DNA from: Astropecten irregularis
Lineage: Eukaryota > Echinodermata > Asteroidea > Paxillosida > Astropectinidae
Assembly: GCA_963971285.1 (NCBI GenBank)
Contig: OZ020261.1
Span: 1,488,001 to 1,552,000 of the forward strand
DNA length: 64,000 nt
Direction: 5' to 3'
The notes under the pieces are model-generated. The model saw nothing but the letters and a program-made list of their open reading frames with translations, did not search any database and was not told the DNA's origin. A program made the position numbers and the translations under genes. Each line of letters opens with the position of its first letter. Within the stretch, counting starts at the first letter, position 1. Shown piece after piece: positions 10,526 through 23,146 of the stretch.

Positions 10526-12093
10526 ACATACTCCTGTTTTTATAATAAAGAAACAAATTGATCCCCATTGCTGGAACACTTATCAGACATAACCATGGAC
10601 ATACATTTTATCATCAATCAATTTCTATCTCAGCAATAGGAACAGCAATAAGAACAACTTTTAGGGGAAATTAAACGTGTTTTGAAAAAGGTCAGTTTGA
10701 GGTGTTAATTAGTCTTTGTTCATTATTCTTACAATTACAATTACGCATGAATCAGCAACGTATTGATAATCATGTGAAAAGTATTACTTTGCTGTTTCAA
10801 TGATCTGGCAAATGTTGCACCTAAATGTAGATTCTGTCTGCTGGCCTGAATCAAGAACTGTATTGAAAAACTGCTTATCATGTATTGTTTTAGCAATTGT
10901 CATATTATTGGTGTGAGTGCAATTTAATCTAGATAGACATCGTTTGACAAAATGTACAAGTTGTTGTAATCCATCTGTGACAAACTCTGTCAGAACGATT
11001 CAAAGACTGAGATATGCACATGTATGTGATCAGTGATCCCAGTTTATGGATCCTAATGAAGAAATTATGTTCAATGTGTTGCTGATGTATTCTCAAAATG
11101 TCTAAACAATAACAATTGACAAAATCGAAATCTGATTTGTCCTCACAGACTGGGTCACAGAAAAAAATATTCCACTAGCATTGAAAAATCAATCGTGACA
11201 TTGTGAAGTAATCTAGATGAACATGGTGGAAAAGGAGTGTAGAGTATGGAACAATTTCTGTTGTATTATTCATGAGTGCGTGTTTTTTGAAATACTAGAA
11301 AACTGTCGTGTAAACTGTAAACTGTATTCATAACAGATATATTAAAAGGAATTGTACCCAATTGAATAAGTAATTTTTAAGCAGAGAACATTATTTCAAC
11401 GGCACTATAATGCTTTATTCATGTGCAAAATCATATTTCATTTCGTTAGATTTGCTTTTGTGACAATTTGTTTTTATTTCAAATGCATGTTTTCAAATTT
11501 GTCAAGATGTTCATGTTTTGCCTTTACTTTTACATAAGTCATTTTTGAGCAACTAAACCATAATGCCTGAGCCATGTGCACAATTCTATTGCATTTCATT
11601 TAATTTGTTTTGGTGATATGGAGGTTTCAAAATGCAGTTTTTTTTTTATTTGGCAGCAGTTCAAATATTAAAAAGAGAGGAGGTAGTAATATTAACTGTA
11701 TTAACCGTTGACATTCAAAGACGTTATTGATGTTTATCAATAATGGACCCTACCTTTAGTACTGTGAGATGTATTGCATTTGTTTTTATATGATAAACAA
11801 ATAATCCATTCATTTAAGTATTCACAAAGAACACTTCACGTAAGCTTATCACGTTCGGGAAACATTGAATACCTAGAGTTTACTGAACCTTTTTTGGGAG
11901 CTAAATGAAGTACCATGTACATGTACATGTAAAAACACAAACATTTGTTGCGTACGTGTAAATATACACGGTGAAACTAGTATAGAAGAAACTGGAAAGT
12001 GTTACTTGAGTTTTGTCTAATATCTGTGGTGATGTAAGGTGGTGGTTTAATTATAACGAGTAAATTAATATTATGCACTGAATTTAATGTAAC

Positions 12094-13102
12094 CAATGAT
12101 GGATCCATGATTTCAAGATGCTATCACGGCCCTCTTGAGCTCAATTTCAGACAGCAAAATATTTGAGAGCAAGCTTCAGTAAAAGGTTGTGTTTTGAGGG
12201 TCAATGTTGATATAACAAGAATGGCTCATGTGATAGCATATTTAAAATAGTATTTTTGTTTATGAAATTGACATTGAAAATGCTTCAAAAAGCATTCTTT
12301 GCATTTGCTTAATATGCAACAAAAAGTCAAATCAATTTAAATGAAACGGGAAAATTAAGGCCCTTATAGTTTGGATCCATCAATGATTTACACTAATTTT
12401 ATGAAATGTTTAAATGAGTTTTAATTTTCACGGTGATATTTACGATTTAATAATGTAGATTTGTTCGCGTAGTTGCACAATTCCTATTTTTTGTTTGCAA
12501 ATATATGGAGTATTTCATGCTTATTGATGTTTTAGAGAAAAATATTAAATTACCCTGACCCGACACTGAAATTTAACGAAATATATGTAACATATGCAAT
12601 TATGCATAATATGACATAGAATGCTGCGCAAGTCTTTGATTTGTCTTCGCTTAAAAACGAAATCAAGAGCAGTTCATGATCAAAGATTTCAACGAAAGAT
12701 TTATTTTCCGAAAACTTATGCTAGGACCAATTAACCAATCTAAGCACTTGAAACGTCTTATTAATCATAATGCCCCTTTACTTATTCATATCTTAGAGAA
12801 ACGTTCGTTATTCGTTATTGTTAGATATTTAAATGAAATGAATGTTAATGCTTGAAATTAATCAATGATGGATCCAACTTCCCGCAATGCTATCTCATTG
12901 TTATTTTTTTTTTACAAAAAATACCCCCCAAAAATTTGGAAAATAATGTGATAGCAGTTTGTTTCTAGTTATAATAGTAATAATTTTTAAGAATGTGAAG
13001 AAGTATTGTTTGGAGACATTTTGGAATTATATAAGAAGGGTATTTTTCTTTGCTGAAAAAATGTAAAAAACACAACATACAATTTGGATCGATCAATGAT
13101 TA
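12094..13102. repeat. Four-motif inverted module, copy B
   Basis: Motif copies lie at 12094 (+), 12370 (-), 12862 (+) and 13083 (-). Order, orientation and spacing match copy A. The minus copy at 12370 reads TTTGGATCCATCAATGATTT. Confidence 0.8.
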
Positions 13103-15659
13103 AGAATTATATCAGTGTGATTAAATGGAAGTTAAATGTTTTTATAATAAAAATACCACAGGTCCATACAGAAAGTGAGGTAAACAAATGCTTACAAGAT
13201 TGACATCTTTCATAACACTGCATTGCCATTAAACCTATTCCTGTTGATTTATTGCAATACTGGAAATGATATAAATATCTATTTGGAAAGTGCCCATGTT
13301 ACAGATGTTTTGGATACACGTTTTACATATTATACAGATATTTGTCATAGAAAACGAATGAGATTAAAATACTGTAAACGCCAGACAAAACGAAAGAGAT
13401 TCACTAATTAATTAAAATATTATTTGGAAATTCTTTGTTGTTTGAATCACACACATATATTTAACAGCCTGACTAAACAGCAATTACATTTTGGCATAAA
13501 TCAATCAATTAATGTTTTGTCTCAAGCCCTGGGGACGTATTTGAATTTTTACCGAAAATGTTGTGGTGAAAACAATTACCGCAATACATAATTGCGTACA
13601 TGTATGTTTAATATGAAATAAATGAAGAATGTAATGATAGTGTGGTAAAAATATTCACGTATTCAATTTTGCCGTCATTTTTGTTTTCTGTGTGTCCGTA
13701 CTTGCTCGTTTTTCATAACTTTCTTAAAATGCATGACCCTTTGTTTGAGTGCTGCTTATGAACAACTTTACTCTTTTCAATAAAAATCCTTTATAAGATT
13801 CTGCCAATCCACTCCAAGCAGTGGTGGCAAAATATATATCGGAGACAGGATTACACTTAGCCCAAGCTAAAAAATATACACAAGTCCTTCTATATTTTAA
13901 TTATTTGCTAATTGACAATAAGTTGCCGTCAGAGGGCGGCAAACATTTTATTTTGAGAAGTTTGGATTGTCATTTTTTATAATTTCAGTAGTGTGTTATC
14001 AGGATACATCCACATGAAACAATCACACACCACTCAGGTTATCTGCTGCCCTCTATCACACTGGATGGTACTTAACTACCACGTGTGGCAATGGGTTACG
14101 ATCAGATACCCATGGCGTGTGATTTGGTTCGTGACAAAAATTATTAAGATGCCTGAAATTCAGAAGCGCGTTTCATGAAAAAAAGCTTCCTTCAGATATT
14201 TCCTTCATAGAAATTGATTACAGTAGTTTGGAGGGGCACCGTTAGTTTGTAGAGGCAGTCATTTCTACGACAGGAAGGGGTGTATGAATACTTGTGTTCT
14301 TAAAAATATCCAAGGTCAAACACATAGAAACAGAGATTTAAAACACATGCTAAAACATTTATAATCTTTTGTCAAGCAAGTGTATCAAATGAATATGTTA
14401 TGATATTCATCATGTTCCCTGTATAGATCCATGCCTTGGCAAGTCGGTCTTGAGGTTAGTATATTCGTTAGTATATTCTTTAATACAAGCTTCTTGTTAA
14501 CCATATAAACACTCGCCATTTAGAATGAAATATCAACTTAACATAAAGAAATAATTGATTTCAAATTGGTTTGAAAATACTTGAAAGAACAACATGATTT
14601 GCGATTCCACTACTTCTAATTACACGGAAGGTTGTTTCTTTCTTATTAAACGCCATTAATTATTTCATTGTTACCCCAAAATAAATTACAAATTTATATT
14701 ATATTATTTCATATTCTTCCTTTGTTATGATGGTTTATGTCAGTGCTGACAGCTATTTATATTTTCCTGTACATGTATTATTTTTTGTTTCGGTTCTACT
14801 AATGGATAATCTCGCGAGATATCAATATTGTGCTTATTATTTATGTAACCTTCAGTCCATTCAATTATTTTGTGTGTCAATTCCAAATGTCAAAATAGAA
14901 TCGACAAACAACTCTCGAATATAACATCGTTATGGCCGGTTATTTGTTCAATAACCATTGTTCTTCACTTCACCTAACAGATGAGAAATGTATGACTGAA
15001 ATTTGCGTTTATATTGCAGGACCCTTCATAATATAATTATGTCGTGGTATTTTGCTTCAAGAATTTGGCTAATAAACATGGCAGGCCTACCCACGACTAT
15101 ACTGCTGTGAATAATTCAGTGTCATGAATTGCAGGGTATTAACATATTGTATGCATATTGCATATGACTGACACACAGTCCAATTGATATCAATTAGTGG
15201 ATATGAGATTCTACACAACAGCCTCATACATCTACCCTCCACTGTATGTAACTCCATATGGCATGTCACATAAATAAAACATGCAATGAGTATTTGTTGT
15301 ATCATTTTCACTCACACGATTATTACAAATGTATCCAAAGCAGATTATTTTGGACATGGAGAAAATAATCATTATAATACTATTTCATTTGATAATGCCA
15401 AACGCTAAAGAGGCATATTGATGATCTCTTTATTGGTTTCAAAGCCTGGCCTTCACCATTAACAAATCTTGTAATGGATGAAAGTATTATCATATGCTAG
15501 ACTCTTTCATTACGGCTGCCTATTAGCAATGGCGGTCTAAATACATGTAGATGGTCTTATTGTACATGTCTATATCGTCAGTGTGCAGGTAATGGTGTGC
15601 ACAGAATCATGTTCACAATATCACTGCATCATTTGACTTCACTCACCAAAACCAAACTA

Positions 15660-15970
15660 TTTTGTCCACGCCATCTCTGAGTGGACACACGATTGTTTTA
15701 CACACCTTATGTGGACTTTTTTCTCATGTACTGATCAAATGGACAACTTCACACCATTGGTATTTGAACTGTACCCATTTTTTCATGATGAAAGTTTGAC
15801 CGAATATCACTTGAATTTGCGATAGATAAAGACACATTAAAATGTTTCCTTTTTGGCATTTCCGTTGGCATCAAACATTATGTGGATGTGTCCGAGTCCA
15901 CATAACGTCTTGGGACCCTGAATTATGTGGACGTCCTTTGTCATGAGGTCCACATTGTGTATGCTACACA
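15660..15970. mobile_element. ~310-bp insertion specific to flank B
   Basis: Flank A runs straight from CCAAAACCAAAAC to sequence matching 15975 onward, while flank B carries about 310 extra bases rich in GTGGAC and GTCCAC words (GAGTGGACAC, TATGTGGAC, GTCCACAT). The repeated short inverted words suggest a non-autonomous element, but clean termini and a target duplication were not identified. Confidence 0.45.
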
Positions 15971-16309
15971 GAAACAGTATGCACCAAAAGTAAAATACTG
16001 AATGCTGTATTATGCGGCAGTACCTATTCAATGCATACAGCAACATATTATATCTCTGCATTCCACTGCATTGAAGCATTGCAGGTACTTTACGAGGTTA
16101 CAAGTACCCCAATGTAAATGTTGGCACTGTAGGTAGTATTTGGCACTTTTTTGACAATATCACTTAGTGTTGACGATAAGGGGTTTATGTTAATAGCATG
16201 TTGTCAAATCGTCATAAGATTTCAAACCGCTGATTCAAACAAAATATGTAGAAATCAATATTTCTTAAAGACAAGCCAAAGATATCATTTTTAACAAGCA
16301 CAATTTCAC

Positions 16310-16430
16310 GAAGTGAGTGTCAACACATCTTAATTGCTAAGCAACATGTGATGTCACAATAGAAATCACTATGGTGATACTGGACAACTCATCTTAAGTT
16401 CTTTGTGAAATCCAGCCCTGAATTGGTCCT
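16310..16430 (-). repeat. Interspersed repeat shared with 41935-42050
   Basis: Read on the minus strand it begins GGATTTCACAAAGAACTTAA and contains GATGAGTTGTCC and TTGCTTAGCAATTAAGAT. The plus strand at 41935-42050 has the same words in the same order (GATTTCACAAGG, GATGAGTTGTTC, TTGCTTAGCAATTAAGAT). Confidence 0.55.
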
Positions 16431-16627
16431 TAGACCCAATACAAAATTGAATGAACAAATTATAGATTCAAACGTTAAAATAAAATAATGCCATGTTAAG
16501 AATGAACCCCATTATAAACACCGAAACAATTCGGAAGGTCTGTCCTTGGGTCTGTTCGACATGCATGTGTTTACTTTCTCATCCACACAAAAAACAGCAT
16601 ATTTCTATTACAAGAAAACATTCCTCC

Positions 16628-17585
16628 ATTTCCCACGGCTCGCAATCATGCTGTGAAACAATGCAATGGCCTATAAATGCAAATTGTGTCCAGGCGGCCA
16701 TAACAGCATGAAATATATAATATGAAAGATGCACATTTCCAATGAAATAAATGGGAACAACAGTTAAAGGTTATTGATTTTCTGCGAAGAAAACGGAACC
16801 CGCTGGAAAAATATAAAGGAGGAATCATGGGGATGGCTTCATATGTACATGGTATACATGTTAGCCTTTATCACGTACGTAGGTAATATCATACATTGAT
16901 TTTTATCAAAGAAATACAGATTCATGGGCAAAAATATCAAGGAAGTCAGTAACAGTTATCTGTGAAAATTTCAGTCCCACACGGTACCCATTTTGAGAGA
17001 AAACATTGAAAAAAACAACGGCCAAAGTATTTCTTAAGTCTTTTGTCTTTTATTTTTGATCTTTAAAAGAACAAAAATTATTTTGGTCACTGGTTTTACT
17101 GGATAAATACAGCATCTCAGGCGAAAAAATGTTTAACGGTATGATTTTACTTTCACCATCTTCATACCCTGTAAGTTATAGGTAAATCTGTGGAGATTTC
17201 TGTTTCGGAATGCTACCAAAGTATGATATAGTACCTTTAAAAGAAAAGATTCACCCATTTCCTATTGCTGGCAACTATGCTGTAAAATAGCCAATTGATG
17301 CAAATTGTGTCCAGGCGGCCACTACCTCATGAAATATATGATATGACAGATGCACGTTTCCTATGAAATAAATGGGAACAACAACTAAAGGTTATTGATT
17401 TTCAGCGAGGAAAACGGAACCCGCTGGAAACAAGTACAAATGACGTACAAGTACAATTTGTACAAGTACAAATTCTTTATACTGTATTTGACATAATGAA
17501 TCTCCCAAAATATAAGTACAAATTACGAACAATGGGGAATGGCATCACATGTACATGGTCGACATGTAAGCCTTTATCACGCACG
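16628..17585. repeat. Tandem pair of ~250-330 bp units split by an element
   Basis: Unit 1 (16628-16874) and unit 2 (17258-17585) share GCAAATTGTGTCCAGGCGGC, TGAAATAAATGGGAACAACA and AAAACGGAACCCGCTGGAAA in the same order. They are separated by an AGGTA-family element at 16881-17236. Unit 2 also contains a local run of ACAAGTACAA words at 17430-17470. No gene is seen. Confidence 0.75.
16881..17236. mobile_element. AGGTA/TTAA family element (full)
   Basis: About 356 bp, starting AGGTAATATCATAC and ending with the inverse form AAAGTATGATATAGTACCT, with TTAA immediately after the right end. The internal landmarks TTTATCAAAGAAATACAGAT, GGATAAATACAGCATCTCAG and CACCATCTTCATACC match the other copies. 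The left TTAA is not preserved. Confidence 0.8.
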
Positions 17586-18257
17586 TTAACGTACGACTTA
17601 TGCAGATATTAAAAAGGCTGAATACTTCATTTATAATACATAGAGGGCCCGAAATTTCAACCCTAGCAGGATTTTTCTCAGTTTGAGGGGAAATTAGTAT
17701 TGGCATAATGTGCTGGCATCACATCCCGATATTAAAGAGTGTTATATAGGCTCCCCCTTATAAGATGACGTAATGTTGAATTAACATTTAATATAGAACA
17801 TGCTATTATCTGAGAATTACTTTGGAGACTACTTTTGGGTCTGAGATATAGGCCTAACTGCTTAACAATGTGATGCAACAACTGCATGCTTGTAAATGCT
17901 TCATTATTGTCACTGCACAACTGCACAACTGACTGTGACTTTTGCAGAGATAAAGACGAATTAATGCTTAGAATATGGAGGGCTTGGCATTTCAATCCTG
18001 ACAGGTTGTTTCTCAAAGAAAAGAATGAACATATGATTTGGATGACATGCTGTTTAACAAGATAATGCATTGAATACAACATACATTATGCTGGACAGTG
18101 CATACTAAATATGCATCTTGCTCTCGTCTGGGAAATACGTACGTTTGGCCATCAGATCTGAGGTGATTTCCCCTTTGAAAAACTTCAAAGATTTAGACCA
18201 TAGCCACTGCTTTTAACAAGACGCACGTCCATCATAATTTAAAAAAATCTTATCTTC

Positions 18258-18442
18258 TCAACGTTTCGACTAGCCTGCTCTAATCCTCATCAGAGGACCA
18301 TAGAGCAGGCTAGTCGAAACGTTGAGACCTTACGAGAAGTACAAACTATATAGAAGTGCGAAAGTACGAATGATTCTTACATGGTGTTTCCGCAAACTGA
18401 TCCAAAACCAATTGTCACCATGCAAAGCCTCAAACCTTTCTT
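18258..18442. mobile_element. Foldback retroposon-like element with 12-bp target duplication
   Basis: 185-bp truncated member. The flanking repeat AATCTTATCTTC occurs at 18246-18257 and 18443-18454. The minus strand has CTGATGA at 18286-18292, then a GATTAG/CTAGTC hairpin and GAAAC. The right end reads CATGGTGTTTCCGCAAAC and continues to CATGCAAAGCCTCAAA, as in the copies at 34596 and 36349. Confidence 0.75.
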
Positions 18443-19264
18443 AATCTTATCTTCATCGATGACTTGTTTTCGAAAATGTTCATTGCTCAAATTAAAAGAC
18501 TGAAATAAATTCTTCTTCCAAATTTCTTTGAACCCTGAAAACCTGATAAAAAGCTGTGCTACCATTTTAGTGAAACACAATTTCAAGATGACTTTCAATT
18601 ATTTAGTAGCAGATGGAGGGGAATCGTCTAGTGAAAATAAAGGTGGTAGGGATTGGTTAATACGAACGGTTCCAGCATTAGAGCCATGATCTTAATTCAA
18701 ACCTTAAAGTTAAGCCATACTTAGGATTCAAAGATGAGCTTGATAAAGAGCTTAGTTAACAGGTTAAAAAAATCAGTTCCCGAGCACCACATGAAGAAAA
18801 TAGTGCACCAGAATCTTCATTGGTTCTGTTATTCTCCTGCTTCTACCTTCATCTTGCAACCACAAAGCACCTCATTTGAAATAAATATCAAACAATAAAT
18901 TCAATACTGATGGTTTGCGTCCTTGCGGAAGATGGGTGTAATGGCTGACAAAGGCATGTTCTTTACGGTCAGTGAAAACCATTTTCAGAGCGTGGGTGTT
19001 GCTAAAATCAATATAGCAGGGCAACAACAACTGAATGACTGAGCAGTGCGACTGTGAATTTCTATTTTTTTACTGACCAGCTTGAAAATACTAAAATACA
19101 TCAAATATGAAATACCAATCACCTTATAAAACTAAGGGGTATAATTGTAGGACTTTCTGAAGATTAAGACAACTAAAAGGGAAGAATACTTTTGTGAATA
19201 CTGAAATATGATATACAATAATAAATGCTAATTAGCCTACAATACTCCTTCCTGAATACCTTAA

Positions 19265-19619
19265 AGGTAGTATCATACTTCGGTTTTTGTCAAAGAAATA
19301 CAGATTCGTGGGCAAAAATATCAAGGAAGATACAATAACAGTCATCTGTGAAAATTTCAGTCCCATACGTTGCCCATTTTTGAGAAAACAGCGAAAACGG
19401 CCACAGTATATCTTAAGTCTTTTCTCTTTTATTTTTGATCTTTTAAAAGATCAAAAAGATTTTCGGTAGTTGTTTTACTAATTTCTGGATAAATACACCA
19501 TTTCAGGCGGAAACAAATTAACAGCATGTTTCTACCAGCACCATCTTCATACCCTTTAAGTTATACGTAAATCTGTGAACATTTCTGTTTTGGTATCTTA
19601 CCAAAGTATGATACTACCT
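19265..19619. mobile_element. AGGTA/TTAA family element (full)
   Basis: 355 bp with TTAA at 19261-19264 and 19620-19623. Ends are AGGTAGTATCATACTTCGGT and CCAAAGTATGATACTACCT, an inverted repeat of about 19 bp. It is one of the best preserved copies and shows the complete internal order of landmarks. Confidence 0.85.
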
Positions 19620-20398
19620 TTAAACCATAAAGTTGAGGTTGAGAGCTTGAAAGAAACGGGTCATGATGAATTGAAAAGATAACAGTACAGAAAATGTAGG
19701 TGTAACTTAAAAACTTACATAAGGAACTAATATCTACATAAACTTTGATTCGTAGTAACAACCACTTCAACAGACGTAAAGTAGTGAAACATCATTAATG
19801 GGTATATAAACTGGAATAGCTACGATAGACTTCAATATGGAAGAAAATGGGCAAGGTCACAAATCAACCCCATCCTATACCAAAGCAAGTTGAGGGTTGA
19901 GTTGAGTCTGTCCTTGGCTCTGGCATCGCATCGATATGCAGGCCTTACACAAGCTTGTGCTCTATAGGTTTCTGCCTCCTCGTCCTATTCTAATCATTTG
20001 CGTTGCATTTTGTTAATTATTGACTTGTTATGAAGACGAAAGACGAAATGAAATGAAAATAGACTCCCTTTTATGTATTGCATCCATGCAGTAGAAAGAT
20101 GTAACGGAAACAAAAGAATCATTCAAAGCTAAATATTATAAACATATGAGAAAGATGCAAGTTTGCTATGTTTTTTTGCGAGGAAATCAGAACAAGTACA
20201 AAGGACAACTCTTGCGGATGGATTCAGTGGAATTAACCTATACCTACAATATTAAACAGATAGCAAGGCGTTAACATGTACACAAGTATTGCATCATTTG
20301 TACAGGTTTGATCAGTGTGAGGTGAAACTGACTTAACAAGTCCTGCAACCAGTCCATGTAAATACTGCAATATTCTACAGAGTCTATCTTGTCGGTCA

Positions 20399-20590
20399 GA
20401 ATAAAGAATGGTTTTGATCTTACCCCGAAATCAAAACTGTTTTCGGTCATTGTTTGACTAATTTCTGAATAAATACACCATTCCAGACAGAAATATTTTA
20501 ACGGTGTGTTTCTACCAGCACCATCTTCATACCCTGAAAGTTGTACGTGAACATTGTTTGGGTATGTTACCAATCCTATACTGTAACTTT
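20399..20590. mobile_element. AGGTA/TTAA family, partial (second subfamily)
   Basis: Only the right half is recognisable: GGTTTTGATCTTACCCCGA, GAATAAATACACCATTCCAG and GTTTCTACCAGCACCATCTT. The GATCTTACCCCGA block marks a subfamily also seen at 33288 and 43447. Confidence 0.65.
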
Positions 20591-21660
20591 AATATACAAC
20601 TTTGTCATGACAAGAACTGAAGAATAAAAAAAACAAAAAACGGAGCAGGAATTTATAGTTATCTGTTGGGATGTAGTGTTTTGCTCTCTTGTGTGTAGGT
20701 GGAGAATTCTGTTTGCTGTAATTTGTTCAGGTCAGCGATATTAGGTTGAACCTTACCATTACAGCTAGCAAGGTAGGAAAAAATTTATTTTTCGTGGAAA
20801 TGGCCATTAAGGTGATTGATTTTTGTTGGCACTAAAAACGTGTGAGAACAGGTTGTACCTATACACGTAGATACATTTTATTAATAAAAATTTGTCATTT
20901 TCGTATTACGATTTGCAATGAAATCTTAAATCATTTCACAAATTAAATTCCATATGAAATATTACCAACAAAAACCAACACTGCTACAAGAACGAAATAT
21001 TTTCTAAAGGTAACTTCATATTTTGGTGTTGCATCTGAAAAAATGAATAAATAATAATAATAATGTATAACGCCAACAACTCGTACTTGTCTAGGTGTAG
21101 GAAGTGCGCAAAGATAGCAAATGCACACTTTGACATATGATGTGCACAATTTATTTGACTTGTATTCAAGTACTTGACAATTATTGATCAATAGTCCTCA
21201 ACAGACAGACTTCGTTTTGCAAAGTTGGAAGAAAATTGGAGATCCACTCATAAAATCTACATCTAACGTCATTTAATTAAAACAACACTATTATCTCCGA
21301 CCCATGAGTTCATAAGCAAGTACATTCACGCCATAGTATTTCTCAAAAAATCGTGTTCAAGAGAAGTTTGGATATGCTAGTTCTTTTCCCCTCAATAATA
21401 ATTCCCATTTCATCAGCAAAATAATGCAAGCTCCACACAAAGTAATACGATTTATTGACGAATATTGCACACACGGGGCAAACATGTCACGTTTCAGTAA
21501 TTCCCTACACAGCCTTGTGGCCTTATCGAGATGGACATTTCCAGAAAGATTAAAGGCAACCAGCTCGCTAGCAAATATCATAATCAATATTGCATATCAG
21601 TTGACCAATAGGAGCTGACTTTTTCTGGAGGAATAATGAATATTCATTACGTGAGCTCAA
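20591..21660. other. No gene seen
   Basis: About 1.1 kb of AT-rich sequence upstream of the FREP3 promoter. Frames of up to about 80 codons exist on both strands but show no domain, signal peptide or conserved pattern. No clear element ends were found. Confidence 0.5.
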
Positions 21661-21665
21661 GCTGT

Positions 21666-21732
21666 GATTGGTTCAACTCCAGCGATTTCATACACGTATA
21701 AACCATTAGACAAATGGGCTATGCAGTCAGTT
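21666..21732 (+). promoter_or_regulatory. FREP3 core promoter
   Basis: An inverted CCAAT box (ATTGG, 21667-21671) is followed by TATAAA at 21697-21702. An initiator-like TCAGTTC lies near 21727, about 30 bp after the TATA box. This predicts a leader of about 320 bases before the ATG at 22048. The TATA-to-ATG distance is almost that of FREP2. Confidence 0.6.
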
Positions 21733-21819
21733 CTCATCGCAATATTCAGACTGTGCGGACAGTGAAAATCAGTGAAAATCTATGACAGGACTGAAGACCA
21801 ACTGTTGTCTGGAGGAGTA

Positions 21820-21998
21820 GACACATGCTTTGAAATTCATTTCAAGGATTATCATTTGAAATCTTTCTGATTGACAGACGGTGTTTAAACTTATTTTCAA
21901 AGAATTTTCAGAAAGGATCATCATTTCATAGACACTTGCTTTGAAATTCATTTCAAAGAATTCTGAATAAGAATCTTTCTGATTGACAGACGGTGTGA
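21820..21998 (+). repeat. Imperfect direct repeat in the FREP3 leader
   Basis: Two copies (21820-21886 and 21930-21998) share AGACAC.TGCTTTGAAATTC, TTTCAA and AATCTTTCTGATTGACAGAC followed by GGTGT. They lie in the predicted 5' untranslated leader. A function is not evident. Confidence 0.7.
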
Positions 21999-22047
21999 AG
22001 ACATTAAATATCAAATTCAAACGATTGTGCTGTTGCTGATCTTCAAG

Positions 22048-23037
22048 ATGAGAGTCATCATTGCTTTCTTGTTTCTGACACTAATGGCTGGGGACTGCCA
22101 AGGGGAGTGTCCGGCTCGGTACACGCCCATGTATTACAAAGGCAACAATTTCACTTTGCAGCATAACGCGTATAAAGCAAAGACAACATCTTCGATGATT
22201 TGTGGCAGAGATTGCTCCATGGATCCCCAGTGTGTTTCGTTCAACTATCATGAGAGTAACCACTCCTGCGAAATGAACAATGCTCACAGAAGTATGGATT
22301 CCTGCAACTTTGTTTACAAACCAGGTAGTGCCTACTTTGACAATAACTATGAAACACCTCCATTTGCAGCATCATACCATGCTAAATACAAAAGCTGTCA
22401 GATGCTGCTTGAAGCTGGTCACCAGGAGGACGGCATATATACTATCTACCCTCATGGAATGAAAGATGGCATACAGGTGTACTGCGATATGAATACTACT
22501 GGTGGAGACTGGATAGTATTTCAGAGGCGTCAAGATGGTTCTGTTGACTTTTACCATGACTGGGCTGGCTACCAATCCGGATTCGGCGATTTAGCTGGTG
22601 AGTTCTGGCTGGGTAATGACAATTTGCGTGATATAACCTCTTGTGGAAAATTTGAGCTTAGGGTAGAGCTGGAGGATTGGGATGGGGGCAAAGTGTGGGC
22701 AGAATATGGTCAGTTTAAGGTCACAGGTGAGAAATACACACTCACTCTTGGCTCATATAATCGTTTGAGTACAGCAGGTAACTCAATGGCAGACATGAAT
22801 GGAATTCCATTCACAACAAAGGATCAGGATAATGATGGATGGGATGGTGAAAACTGTGCATATCGGTTTGGGCTAGGTGCCTGGTGGTTCACTTCAAAGT
22901 GCTCCAGCTGTGACCTCAATGTCAAATACAGTTGGTCCACCAAAGTAGGATTTGCACGCGGTATATACTGGTATCACTTCCATGGATTTTATTATTCCCT
23001 GAAGGCATGCAGCATGGAAATAAGGGAAGTTCTGTAA
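22048..23037 (+). CDS. FREP3: secreted apple-like + fibrinogen-domain protein
   Basis: Single-exon gene of 329 aa. The signal peptide covers residues 1-19 (MRVIIAFLFLTLMAG, ending CQG). The apple/PAN-like module covers 20-105 with Cys 21, 52, 56, 62, 74 and 86, the fullest set of the three. The fibrinogen domain spans about 116-329 (SCQMLLEAG, YCDMNTTGGDW, FQRRQDGSVDFYHDW, GEFWLGNDNLRD). Its calcium site DQDND (259-263) is followed by GWDGENCA with C270 intact. The second half is unusual: TSKCSSCDLNVKY has two Cys (285, 288) and NV where FREP1 and FREP2 have NG. C199 is extra. The start is the ATG at 22048, which opens the signal peptide; an in-frame GTG at 22027 is not used. AATAAA follows at 23141. 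Likely secreted recognition protein; ligand unknown. Confidence 0.93.
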   Translation: MRVIIAFLFLTLMAGDCQGECPARYTPMYYKGNNFTLQHNAYKAKTTSSMICGRDCSMDPQCVSFNYHESNHSCEMNNAHRSMDSCNFVYKPGSAYFDNNYETPPFAASYHAKYKSCQMLLEAGHQEDGIYTIYPHGMKDGIQVYCDMNTTGGDWIVFQRRQDGSVDFYHDWAGYQSGFGDLAGEFWLGNDNLRDITSCGKFELRVELEDWDGGKVWAEYGQFKVTGEKYTLTLGSYNRLSTAGNSMADMNGIPFTTKDQDNDGWDGENCAYRFGLGAWWFTSKCSSCDLNVKYSWSTKVGFARGIYWYHFHGFYYSLKACSMEIREVL

Positions 23038-23140
23038 ACAAAAGGTTTCTGAAAAAAAAATCAATCCTCTTTTCAATATTGGAATAATAATTTGAGACAA
23101 TTTCGTTTCAAATTTTGTTTACTGCTACCCATGGCAGTTA

Positions 23141-23146
23141 AATAAA
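23141..23146 (+). terminator. Poly(A) signal of FREP3
   Basis: AATAAA lies 104 bp after the FREP3 stop codon, close to the spacing in FREP1. It is inferred from position only. Confidence 0.5.

Larger units (their letters stand above)
10526..16180. repeat. Flank B: duplicated block behind the FREP relic
   Basis: Collinear paralogue of flank A (see 1345-7340), carrying its own four-motif module at 12094-13102. Compared with A it lacks the 462-bp foldback at the site near 16084-16100 and has an extra ~310 bp at 15660-15970. No coding frame here is supported. The short frames in it are interrupted in the paralogous flank, which argues against coding. Confidence 0.85.
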
